NCBI GenBank assembly: GCA_963514095.1 | Contig: OY741267.1 | Coordinates: 1,938,913-2,002,912, forward strand | Length of the DNA stretch: 64,000 nucleotides | Direction of reading: 5' to 3' | Origin: Eutrigla gurnardus | Lineage: Eukaryota; Chordata; Actinopteri; Perciformes; Triglidae | In this document: positions 48,234 to 58,388 of the stretch, piece by piece | How positions within the stretch are numbered: position 1 is the first letter of the stretch | Layout of the letters: every line of letters begins with the position of its first letter | Position numbers and translations under genes: made by a program | The notes under the pieces: model-generated | What the model saw: the letters and a program-made list of their open reading frames with translations, nothing else | What the model was told of the DNA's origin: nothing | Database searches by the model: none

Positions 48234-50362
48234 CCTTTCAGGAAATGTGAGCTGATTCACCGGGTGGATGATGATGACTTCCTGTATAGGGTGGTGACCC
48301 CAGCCGTGGGACACGGTGCTGTAGGTTCCCCAATGTCAGGAGGGGTTCTCCAGGACTTCATCTTGTTGGCTTCTAAGAGGCAGCCGTGTGGCATCGGGTC
48401 GGTAGAGCGATCGTCTGGAAAGTTTGAATGACACACACTTTCTATCCTTCAGGATTTACTTCTTGTTTTGTTTTTATCTCCTCAGAGATCCCTATGTCAT
48501 TGCACTGCGTTCAGTGTCTCTGCCCACTCACCCTCCCACTGAAGGGTTTAAGAGAGGAGAGGTTCTGTGTGCTGGATTTACCATTCTGGAGGCCAAAAAC
48601 AACATGTCACTGGTGAGAAAATAGCAATTTTACATTACACATATACATGATGATGATATATTTTAATGCAGATTTATTTCATGCTGATACATTTCTTAAC
48701 CTATGCTTAATGTAGAAATTAATATCCATAACAAATTAAAATAAACCAACTCTATAAAAGGGCTTTCTTCCATACGTTGCTGAATCAAGTATGGAGGGAA
48801 CTAATATTATATCCGTCTGGGTCCAAAACACAAATCCTAAATTATGACTGAGAGGCAGTATGAGATTAGGGGCCCTAGTTTCGTGGCGCAGTGCAGGGCT
48901 GTGCAGGGCGGCGGAGCCGGCGTAATGCAAGTTTCAACCCGCGCAGCCTTGCGCACCGTCAGTTTGTCAGTTTGGTGGATCGCCTGCGCCAAGATGGGTG
49001 TGGCGGCGCAGCAGGGGGAGGCGTCACAGATTCAGCTTGGCGCAGCGGAAGTTTTGTGGCAAAAAGCCTCGCTGAGACTTCGCCGAAAGCCCGCCAGCTC
49101 CAACAGAGTGCTGACTGTGCCTGGTCTATGAAACTAGGGCCCTAGGATTTAAAGACAGGGGGGAGAACTGTAGTAGAACTACAACCAGTGAAGAAGTCCA
49201 GCTAGTAACACGTTAAAAGCAACACACATGGTCTTCTTCCATTCTCCTCTGTTGAACAAGAGTTACTGTCATGTTAACATTTAGACTCATTAAAGCTGCA
49301 TGCTTAGAACCTGATGATGTAAATGTGTTTGAAAGTGATACCGTATCTAATTCCTCTCTCCATTAGATAAGCTGCAGGTCTTAATAATGGACTTTAATTA
49401 CACCAGTTACTGGACTTGCTCAGTAATGTTAACTGTGCTAGCATCCTCATCATCAGCATGCAATCCCACCAGCTGAGTGGCATGACAAATCCCAACACCC
49501 CCCTGCTGCCGCTGTACTTAGTCGTTGTGCTACACATCTTATAAATAGCCAGGCTTTTGTCCAATTGTTCTTCCATCCATCCATCCATCCATTTTCTACC
49601 GCTTATCCTGTATTTAGGGTCACGGGGGGGCTGGAGCCGATCCCAGCTGTCATTGGGCGAAGGCAGGGTACACCCTGGACAGGACGCCAGTCTATCACAG
49701 GGAGACATGTAGAGACAAACAACCATTCACGCTCACATTCACACCTACGGGCAATTTAGAGTCACCAATGAACCTATCCCCATCCTGCATGTCTTTGGAC
49801 TGTGGGAGGAAGCCGGAGAACCCGGAGAGAACCCACGCTTACACGGGGAGAACATGCAAACTCCACACAGAAGGAACCCGGGCCGACCCGGGAATCGAAC
49901 CCAGGACCCTCTTGCTGTGAGGCGAGAGTGCTACCCACTACACCACCGTGCAGCCCCCAATTGTTCTTCCTTCCTATAAAATCAATTCCAAATTATGGTT
50001 TTAGATTTGATGACATACTGTGAACCTTTTTAGCGCAGATGTGGTCAGACAAGCCATGCTACGTTGACATAACTCTCGTAGAAGGTTTGTAAGTTGTATG
50101 TTCACAAATAATCTTCTCAGACTATATTCTTTTGGTCTTTTTCCAGATCTGTTACTATAACCAGGCCTCTCCAGAGGTGCTCCCCTACATCTCCACAGAT
50201 ATTGCTGGCCTTTCCTCCACTTTCTACCAAACCTTCTGCTCCTGCAGCCAATACCTAACCAGGAGCAAACTGCAAACGGGTCAATACCAGGCCCCGGATT
50301 CAGGCAGTCCCAGCTGTGATTCTGACCAACTCTCCATGGCCCTCCACAGAACACAGTTGTAG
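28507..50362 (+). CDS. acot11: Acyl-CoA thioesterase 11 (two HotDog domains plus START)
   Basis: Hydrolyses long-chain acyl-CoA to free fatty acid and CoA; the C-terminal START domain binds lipid. Coding exons: 28507-28705, 29228-29297, 29386-29446, 31290-31394, 31530-31665, 36243-36334, 36976-37037, 37112-37231, 37360-37498, 41139-41194, 44205-44271, 47039-47122, 47203-47336, 48242-48397, 48486-48612, 50147-50362. They total 1824 bases, 607 residues, the length I recall for human ACOT11. HotDog 1 (about 35-160) has ELSVGQLLKWMDSTACLS. HotDog 2 (about 200-325) has VNTFGGQIMAWMVNVA and FTFRGPSQVGDRLLLRAIV. START (about 385-590) has DPYVIALRSVSLPTH and ICYYNQASPEVLPYIS. The start ATG precedes a strongly acidic leader. 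An acceptor-like CTTCTCCCCTCAG at 28486-28498 suggests a non-coding upstream exon. All introns are GT-AG. Confidence 0.95.
28972..29205 (+). mobile_element. tRNA-derived SINE (second family)
   Basis: The head contains GGCTCAGAGGTAAGGCGAGT and a box-B-like GGTGGTTCGATTCCC, a tRNA-related promoter. The body has TGATGGGCGGGCGGCTCCTC and ATCAGTGTATGAATGAGCAT, and the tail GTAAAGACTAGAAAAGC. This arrangement is a known fish SINE type. The tRNA head cannot fold as a functional tRNA. In acot11 intron 1. Confidence 0.8.
29820..30499 (-). mobile_element. TTAA-target transposon derivative with acidic ORF remnant
   Basis: Ends AGGAGTCATCACC and (inverted) AGGAGTCATAACC, with TTAA at 29816-29819 and 30500-30503. 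On the minus strand an ATG at 30213 opens MAHTLNDEPYGIQAFMYEPE then SEPEPESEEPETVEET, an acidic leader of the kind that precedes a P2RX7-ballast-like Cys domain in fish transposon proteins. The Cys domain itself is missing. In acot11 intron 3. Confidence 0.8.
30504..31280. other. acot11 intron 3, nothing further recognised
   Basis: No repeat family or coding exon recognised between the TTAA element and exon 4. Confidence 0.4.
32165..33555. repeat. G-rich minisatellite (GGGGAGACAGGTGTGGGA units), acot11 intron 5
   Basis: About 1.36 kb of 12- to 24-bp units mixing GGGGAGACAGGTGTGGGA, GACAGGTGTGGGA and ACCAGGTGTGGGA modules in variable order. The plus strand is G-rich with GGGAGGGGA runs throughout. 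Several frames remain open (up to 568 codons on minus) because of composition. None is a gene. Confidence 0.97.
33683..33955. repeat. Dispersed retroelement-type repeat fragment
   Basis: Contains ATCAGAATCAGCTTTAATGG, ACATACAAGGGATTTCCC and CGGGAAGAAACTGTTCCTGT, then GGCGTACAGTGCTCTGTAGC, a sequence commonly seen dispersed in fish genomes. No coding capacity. Confidence 0.6.
34210..36010. repeat. 41- to 43-bp minisatellite, about 43 units, SINE-derived, acot11 intron 5
   Basis: The unit reads ACATGTAGAGACAGACAGGT, then AACCAGTCTATCACAGGG, with a variable joint (AG, CTG, CTA, AA, CCG). The unit matches the reverse complement of the middle of the SINE family at 38296 and 49575, which carries GTCTCTACATGTTAGCCCTG followed by TGATAGACTGGTTACCTGTC. 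Joint variants recur in the same order about 891 bp apart. No other SINE sequence flanks the array. Confidence 0.96.
36208..36240. repeat. (GT)n at acot11 exon 6 acceptor
   Basis: (TG)15 or so ends in TCAG directly before exon 6 at 36243, occupying the polypyrimidine-tract position. Confidence 0.93.
37500..38295. other. acot11 intron 9, left part
   Basis: Mostly unrecognised. From about 37820 (GGCCGTGCAGAGACCTTTGG, AGGGGCAGGTGCTCAAA) to about 39970 (GGGGCAAAGGGGCAGGTGCT) may be one old repeat interrupted by the SINE at 38296, because similar GGGGCAGGTGCTC ends occur at both borders. Confidence 0.35.
38296..38660 (+). mobile_element. tRNA-derived SINE, nearly full length
   Basis: Starts TAGCACTGTCGCCTCACAGC with box B GGGTTCGATTCCC. 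The body is TGTGTGGAGTTTGCATGTTC, then CAAAGACATGCAGGATGGGA, TTGTCTCTACATGTTAGCCC and GGATAAGCGGTAGAAAATGG, with an (ATGG)n tail. Same family as 49575-49956. Its interior is the likely source of the acot11 intron 5 minisatellite. Confidence 0.9.
38661..39960. other. acot11 intron 9, AT-rich, no gene
   Basis: AT-rich sequence with short (CA)n runs at 39017-39030 and 39884-39900. No coding exon seen. Confidence 0.4.
39968..40375 (-). mobile_element. L2-type LINE internal fragment
   Basis: The minus strand encodes an L2 RT segment with SSILILLLLSAAFDTVNHQI, VPQGSVLGPLLFSLYTRS and YTDDTQLFPSF, lacking both ends. The catalytic box reads YTDD rather than YADD. Frameshifts are present. In acot11 intron 9. 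Confidence 0.85.
40385..40550 (+). mobile_element. LINE endonuclease fragment
   Basis: The plus-strand frame reads HNLDFLYITETWQRPEEYFS, the conserved N-terminal endonuclease motif (LDFLxxTETW) of L2/CR1-like LINEs. It lies in the opposite orientation to the adjoining RT fragment, so a rearrangement or a second element is involved. Confidence 0.6.
40550..41030. repeat. Dispersed repeat fragment
   Basis: GATTCAACTTTATTGTCATT, then GTACAGAGACAACGAAATGC and CATCCAGAAGTGCAAA, a widespread fish repeat, followed by TACACTA/GAATA-rich degenerate sequence. No coding capacity. Confidence 0.55.
41275..41700 (-). repeat. Unclassified dispersed repeat
   Basis: AGGACCCAAAAGCAGACAAA, then AAGGTTTATTAAAT and ACATGAGGGCAGGCTGAGG, ending TCAAAAACGCCAAACGTGAC. 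It shares motifs with 5643-6084. Probably an antisense LTR or DNA-transposon end. Confidence 0.4.
41997..42757 (-). mobile_element. L2-type LINE 3' end, with internal deletion
   Basis: The minus strand encodes SHVTPLLRDLHWLPVAARIQ, APIYLQTLVKPHAPTRALRS and NSRPMSGQQSHLPSSEKGSS. It joins, after a short deletion near 42620, to the RT thumb region. The 3' UTR extends to the terminal motif TTACATTTAGGTTATTTAGC at about 42010. In acot11 intron 10. Confidence 0.85.
42776..43990 (-). mobile_element. L1-type LINE, ORF1 and ORF2 fragments fused by deletion
   Basis: Reading on the minus strand, the 5' end carries AACAAGATGGCTGCTGTCTA (about 43965-43990). An ORF1 start follows (43825-43570: MSSSKFFKSTDRMATRRSPQ, then a heptad-rich SVSTDVSTIKETTTELKTTV). 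Then comes directly an ORF2 endonuclease part (43560-42940: VPVDVWRLTNPREREYTFFS, HSRIDMFLIASPL, ITDHAAVEL). The rest of ORF1 and the start of ORF2 are missing between them; RT is absent. It lies against the L2 copy at 41997-42757. In acot11 intron 10. Confidence 0.85.
44337..46380 (-). mobile_element. L2-type LINE, large copy with nearly open RT
   Basis: The minus-strand frame 46372-44891 is open for 493 codons. It begins in the linker (SDFTSTVSAASASNPRKLFS), passes DIQSYRPVSLLSFLSKTLER, VLILLDLSAAFDTVNHQI, GVPQGSVLGPLLFSLYTRSL and FSYHCYADDTQLFLSF (catalytic YADD), and ends LVISRLDYCNSLLAGLPAS. A stop there is followed by the C-terminus in the next frame (44836-44480). The 3' UTR has a T9G13-type homopolymer tract at 44439-44467. 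The endonuclease domain is missing (5' truncation). Intron 11 of acot11. Confidence 0.92.
46381..47035. other. acot11 intron 11, right part, nothing recognised
   Basis: AT-rich, with a short duplicated AGTATATATTTGTAAACCTA at about 46706 and 46730. No coding exon. Confidence 0.4.
47378..47422. repeat. (TA)n microsatellite
   Basis: Pure AT dinucleotide run downstream of acot11 exon 13. Confidence 0.95.
47645..47935 (-). mobile_element. Internally deleted Tc1-like element
   Basis: Starts with the terminal motif CTATATTGCCAAAAGTATTC and carries, on the minus strand, the transposase C-terminal end (GGAAGGCTTTCAACC region). This is fused to the N-terminal part (the minus strand encodes IGCHLCNKSSREMSSLINIP then STVSGIITTWKRLGTTATQ, the paired-like HTH). 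The middle of the transposase is gone. It runs into a TA array in which its last 24 bases are repeated. Confidence 0.8.
47919..48232. repeat. Composite (TA)n array with Tc1-derived spacer
   Basis: Four TA blocks are each preceded by CATCCTATCACAGTACCAGG, or nearly so (47918, 48003, 48108, 48167). This spacer is the edge of the adjoining Tc1-like element. The array ends in TGTGTGTCCTTTCAG at the acot11 exon 14 acceptor. Confidence 0.92.
48870..49142. mobile_element. Short MITE with GGGCCCTAGTTTCG termini, 3-bp TSD
   Basis: Ends GGGCCCTAGTTTCGTGGCGC and (inverted) GGGCCCTAGTTTCATAGACC, flanked by TAG on both sides (48867-48869, 49143-49145). Interior blocks such as GATGGGTGTGGCGGCGCAGC match the 897-bp element at 18369-19265 in inverted orientation. 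In acot11 intron 15. Confidence 0.85.
49575..49956 (-). mobile_element. Full-length tRNA-derived SINE with 14-bp TSD
   Basis: On the minus strand: head GGGGGCTGCACGGTGGTGTA, GTGGGTAGCACTCTCGCCTC and box B GGGTTCGATTCCC; body as in 38296-38660; 3' end GGATAAGCGGTAGAAAATGG and (ATGG)n. The direct repeat CCAATTGTTCTTCC flanks it exactly (49561-49574, 49957-49970), proving a retrotransposition event. In acot11 intron 15. Confidence 0.95.
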
Positions 50363-50564
50363 ACCAAGTTAGGTCAAGCTGCTTTTTATACAGAGATCAA
50401 GCCCCATCCCTTCCTGTGTTCCCCATGGGACCTTATTTCACAAAAAATATGTACGTCAGTCAACAGCGAGAGGAAAATATTGTTTGATCCTGTTTGAAAT
50501 TTTTGTCAATTTAAAAGATCGTTTTACATTTCAAAAAGGTCTCATTTCGTTGTAAAACTAGTGT

Positions 50565-50935
50565 GGTAAGTCTCTCTCTCTGTGTGTTGGGTACCAGGAT
50601 GTAACGTTACTATAACAACAGGTCTCTCTGTGTGTTGGGTACCAGGATGTAACGTTACTATAACAACAGGTCTCTCTGTGTGTTGGGTACCAGGATGTGA
50701 CGTTACTCACACTTACTTGGCTCTCACTGTGACTCCCAGAGCCATATGAATGTCTTTGTAACCCTTTCCGCACAGATAAAATATTTTTCCTCATTTGTAC
50801 TGTTGATCGCAGCATCACGTCCTGCTGTTTGAGACCTTTTAGCTTCACATTGACAGAGAGGTTCTATTGAAGTGTTCAGATTGAACAGCTATGGCAGGAA
50901 TCTTTCTTTCTCTTCCTGCTGATAAAAAGAGTCGC
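50565..50935 (-). repeat. Inverted mini-copy of the mrpl37 minisatellite joined to a Tc1 fragment
   Basis: 50565-50712 holds three units of the 48-bp minisatellite of mrpl37 intron 1, inverted. 50719-50903 matches the Tc1-like leader and transposase start at about 13072-13256, also inverted. 50904-50932 matches 11471-11497 (TCTTTTTATCAGCAGGAAG). The parts are in a different order from the mrpl37 locus. It lies in the acot11 3' UTR region, about 200 bp after the stop codon. Confidence 0.9.
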
Positions 50936-51618
50936 TGGATAAAACACGTCATCTAAGATAACTTTACATTAGTGATGGAACATAGCGAGGCACCTAACGG
51001 CCGTGTTGGTGACATACATTGTGGGAGACGCGATATGTAGTTCACTGAGTGGTTCCACACGAAACTAAACTGACAAACCTACTTTTCTGGACTTGAACAA
51101 ATCATTTTTAAAGTGACAAACATCATATGTGTAAATCATTGTACATTAAACAAGGATTTGCCTCTCACGGTTGATAACCATACATATATTTTCCAAAACA
51201 AGGGGAACACTGGAATGGGCTGGGCTTTGCCTTTCTGCAACATGGTACTATTAACACTGTCACAAGTGTTAAAAAAATCTAACTTGGTCTGGGCTTTTTT
51301 TTTTAAATGAAGATATTTGATATACAATCTGAAGATCAAAATGAAGTGTGTAAAGAAAAAACTTTGCCTTAGATACTTAAATGCATCAAACCCAGGCTCA
51401 ATCAATATTAATTATTGTGTCAACACAATATTAATTATTGTGTTGACACAATTGCAGATGCAAGGTAGTAGTTCATTTACTTCTAAATCTAACCAGGTGT
51501 GAGGTTTACAGGAAATGCAGGTTTCACTTTTACAAACGCTAACAGTGGCATTAAGTTCCTTTTAAAAATGTGTTTGATGTATGTACGGTGTCCTTGAGGG
51601 ACCAGAAAGGTGCCTTTA

Positions 51619-51624
51619 AATAAA
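51619..51624 (+). terminator. acot11: Candidate acot11 polyadenylation signal
   Basis: AATAAA in TGCCTTTAAATAAAATGTAT, about 1.26 kb after the acot11 stop codon. No other perfect AATAAA is obvious between, but the repeat-rich 3' region leaves the true site uncertain. Confidence 0.4.
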
Positions 51625-51889
51625 ATGTATTATGATTATTAAGTGGTGAGAGAATCGTCTCCATTTTGCTTCCTGCAGTCACAAGATCTGTATTTTGAAA
51701 AAAAATGGATGCTTCATTGAATGCTTTTGTAGGACATTTGATACAAAGTTTTTAACTTGAATGTTTGCTTTGTGTTCTTTCAATCAGTTTTCAACTGTTA
51801 ACTTCACAACAAGTAATCCTTAACCAATAAGAGAGATACCTTTCACCACACTTGATTTAATATGATGTGCCAGAAGATGAGCCGCTAAG

Positions 51890-52430
51890 AAGAATAGGTA
51901 TACGGGAGGTGGGGCATCCCTGCCTAATGCCTCTAGATAAGTTACATCTAGGGGAAGTACCACCTACCAGTATAATAGAGCTAGTACTTAACTTATAGAG
52001 AGTTTTAATAGCTGTAGAAAAATAATTACCAAAGCCAAATTACTTTAAAGATTGAAATGTTAACAGACATGAATTGGCAGAATGATGCATCAGTGAGCAG
52101 CGATGGGTTATCCCAGTCTCGAATATCGTCTAGATTAGTGGAAGACATTAAGTTCTTCCAAAGCGTGGAGGAGGAAGGGGATGGGCTCATCGGAGCAGAT
52201 CTGTCCAAGCAGTTATCAAGCACAGCATTAAAATCACCACCTGTTTATCAGATGTGTATCAAAAAGATCGGGCAGTAAATTAAATATCTTATGGAAAAAG
52301 GCTGGATCGTCAAAATTTGGTCATACATTTAGGAGTATAACACGAAATGAATAAATACAACCAGTTATATATATCATCAGATTTATGATGAGTAAAAAAA
52401 ATGTTGCTCGTTTGAGTCCATGATATATAC
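51890..52430 (-). mobile_element. L1-type LINE ORF2 fragments
   Basis: The minus strand encodes endonuclease-region sequence (LDNCLDRSAPMSPSPSSSTL, then LMSSTNLDDI at 52026-52223). Lower down, at about 51900-51960, it encodes SRGIRQGCPTS, the RT motif GxxQGxPxS. A large deletion separates the two and stops are frequent. Confidence 0.65.
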
Positions 52431-52435
52431 ATATA

Positions 52436-52860
52436 CACACTGCTCACAGAAATAAAGGGAACACCTAAACACCACATGCTAGTTCTCAATGAATAACATA
52501 TTCCAGTTTGAAATCTTTATTCATTACAAAGTGCAATGTGTTGACAACAAAACAACATAAGGATGATTAATGAAATCAAAATCCTCATCTTATGGAGGTC
52601 TCGATTCAGAATCATACCGACAATCAAAGTGGAAAATCAGATCGCAGGCTGATCACACTTTTGTGGAGATTTTTCAAGACATGTCGATATGATTCTCAGT
52701 AGTGCGTGTGGCCTCCACGTGCCTGTATGCACTCCCTACAACGCCTGAGCATGCTCCTGATGAGACGACGGATGGTCTCCTGTCCTGAGGGATCTCCTGA
52801 GGGATCTCCTCCCAGACCTGGACCAGAGCAGCAGTCAACTCCTGGATCATAGGTGGCAGG
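52436..52860 (-). mobile_element. Tc1-like transposon 3' end fragment
   Basis: The terminal motif CTGCTCACAGAAATAAAGGG is followed inward by TGTGGCCTCCACGTGCCTGT and CTGAGCATGCTCCTGATGAG, the antisense C-terminal transposase coding end of a common fish Tc1 family. GAGGGATCTCCT is duplicated at about 52786-52808. The rest of the element is missing. Confidence 0.75.
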
Positions 52861-52975
52861 AGAAATTGTTTAAAAGTAGTTATGACAAAGTAATTTCCCT
52901 GTACTTCCTGTATGTGTTAGTGTAGTTGTAATAAAACATTAATGATAAAAAAAATGTGACAGAAATGCTCACACA

Positions 52976-53057
52976 GCTGTGATGGCCGAGTGGTTAAGGC
53001 GTTGGACTCGAAATCCAATGGGGTCTCCCCACGCAGGTTCAAACCCTGCTCACAGCG
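52976..53057 (+). tRNA. tRNA-Ser (CGA anticodon)
   Basis: An 82-base sequence folds as a type II serine tRNA. The acceptor stem is GCTGTGA/TCACAGC with discriminator G. The D arm is TGGCCGAGTGGTTAAGGCG, the anticodon loop ACTCGAAAT (CGA), and a long variable arm GGGGTCTCCCC is present. The T arm is GCAGG-TTCAAAC-CCTGC. Internal promoter boxes A (TGGCCGAGTGG) and B (GGTTCAAACCC) are present, and no intron. CCA is not encoded, as expected in a eukaryote. Stems are fully paired, so it is likely functional. Confidence 0.95.
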
Positions 53058-53129
53058 ATGGAAGAAACAATTAAATATTTAAGTGCTTGCTCCAAATATG
53101 GGCACTCCTGTCTTTGCTTGGGTCGGGCA

Positions 53130-54150
53130 AACGCAGTTCACTGTTGATCTGTTTGCTCACCCAAATAAAGCTGTCTCGAAAAAGGAGCTGTGGAAGACAT
53201 CCTGCCTGGGTCCTGTGCCCAAGACGCCACACCCCAAGGAGATGACCAGCTACACAGTGGCCATCTGATCCCGACACCCTCGTCCTCTGGTTGGCTCGTC
53301 GATGGACCAGCTTCAGTTCGCCTACCGGTCTGGCATTGGAGTGGATGATGCAGTAATCTACCTCGTCCACAGATCCCTCTCCCACGTGGAAACGGCTGGA
53401 AGCACTGTGAGAATCCTCCTCTATGATTTCTCCAGTGCTTCCGACACCATCCAGCCCACACTGCTGAGGGACAAGCTGGAACACGCTGGAGTGGACCTTC
53501 ACCTTGCTGCCTGGGTCCTGGATTACCTCACAAACTGACATAAGGACTGTCAGTCCAACACGTTGGTCTGCAGCATGGGGGCCCTGCAGGGAACCGTCCT
53601 AGCTCCCTTCCTTTTTCACCCTCTACACTGCAGACTTCACCTACAACTCCTCACACTGTCCGAGGACTGCGGTCGTCAGCCTCATCAGTACAGAGGACTG
53701 AACCGGGGCTTAGAATGGTTCCAGCGGAACCACCTCCAGATAAATGCGGGGAAGACTAAGGAGCCGGTGGTCCGCAGGTGTAAACATCCTCCACCCACAC
53801 CGGTGAACATCCAGTCTGTGGACTCATACAGGTACCTGGGCCTTCACATTAACAATAAACTGGACTGTAGAGGGATGGACGATCGACGCCTTCTACAAAA
53901 AAGGCCTGGTCCTTATGACCTATTATGACCGGAGCAGCAGCATCACGGCCGCTGACAGGAAGACACTGAACAAACTGATTAGGAAAAGCCAGCTGACACA
54001 CACACACACTCCTAATATACACACTGTTGTACATAGTCCTTTATTTATTGATTTATTTTTATTGTATTCGGCTGTTATATGAACTATCCTCTTTGCTGCT
54101 GGAACCCTGCAAATGTCCCCACTGTGGGACTAATAAAGGATGACCTTATC
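53130..54150 (+). mobile_element. Rex/CR1-like LINE, 3' RT fragment
   Basis: Plus-strand frames encode FAYRSGIGVDDAVIYLVHRS, ILLYDFSSASDTIQPTLLRD, GALQGTVLAPFLF, NHLQINAGKTKE and VDSYRYLGLHINNKLD, typical RT motifs. The catalytic [FY]xDD box is lost in a deletion after LTLSEDCG. The 3' end GTGGGACTAATAAAGGATGA and CCTTATCTTA marks the element tail. Inactive. Confidence 0.8.
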
Positions 54151-57661
<3,511 letters not shown>

Positions 57662-58330
57662 TCAGAGGTCATAGAGGACCTCCAGCACGGTAGCCAGAGA
57701 CCAGGCCTGGGTCTCACAGCTGAACTGGCAGTACTGGCCATTCTCATTGGTGAGCTCTGGCAGACCTTTCCATGGAGACCTGAAAAGTTACAAGGTAGGT
57801 CAGAGCTGACAATACACCAATAATGAAAAGGCAATCCGCTGATTCATCACAATACGGATCACTTAAGCCTGGTTCAGACTATTGGACCATATGAGCTTGG
57901 TTCTGGCCCAGAGGCTGTCCCTGCTCAGATCACAACCCTGATAGGCAACAATGATGGTTTTAAAAAGAATACACACATATCCTTAGCTTCTCAATGTCCC
58001 TTCATTCATTCCAGAAACACCGTGAAGTTGATCTCTAACTGGTACAGCATGAAACAACTCCCTGGAACACCAGTCAGCGTCACATTTAAAAAACGGATTC
58101 AAACGGCAAGTAAACATTCAACCTTTTGAAAATGTTGGATCACAGTGCTGCCATTTGCCGTCATGATGTCACGAAGCAGAGCCGAACCAGGCTTACCTCT
58201 CCAGATGGGTGTAATGTCTCGACAACACGTTCTTCACCAGGGTGACCGTCTCAGCGTAGCGCTCCTCTCCCAGCTTCCTGGCAAAGTGGAGTTTAGCTCG
58301 CAGGAAGTAGCCAACCGGCCACAGCCATTC

Positions 58331-58388
<58 letters not shown>

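Noticed and set aside
47760..48431. ORFs of alternating Ile-Tyr
   Set aside because: Translation of (TA)n tracts.
53071..53541. 156-codon minus-strand ORF
   Set aside because: Antisense shadow of the Rex/CR1-like reverse transcriptase, which is the recognisable frame on the plus strand.
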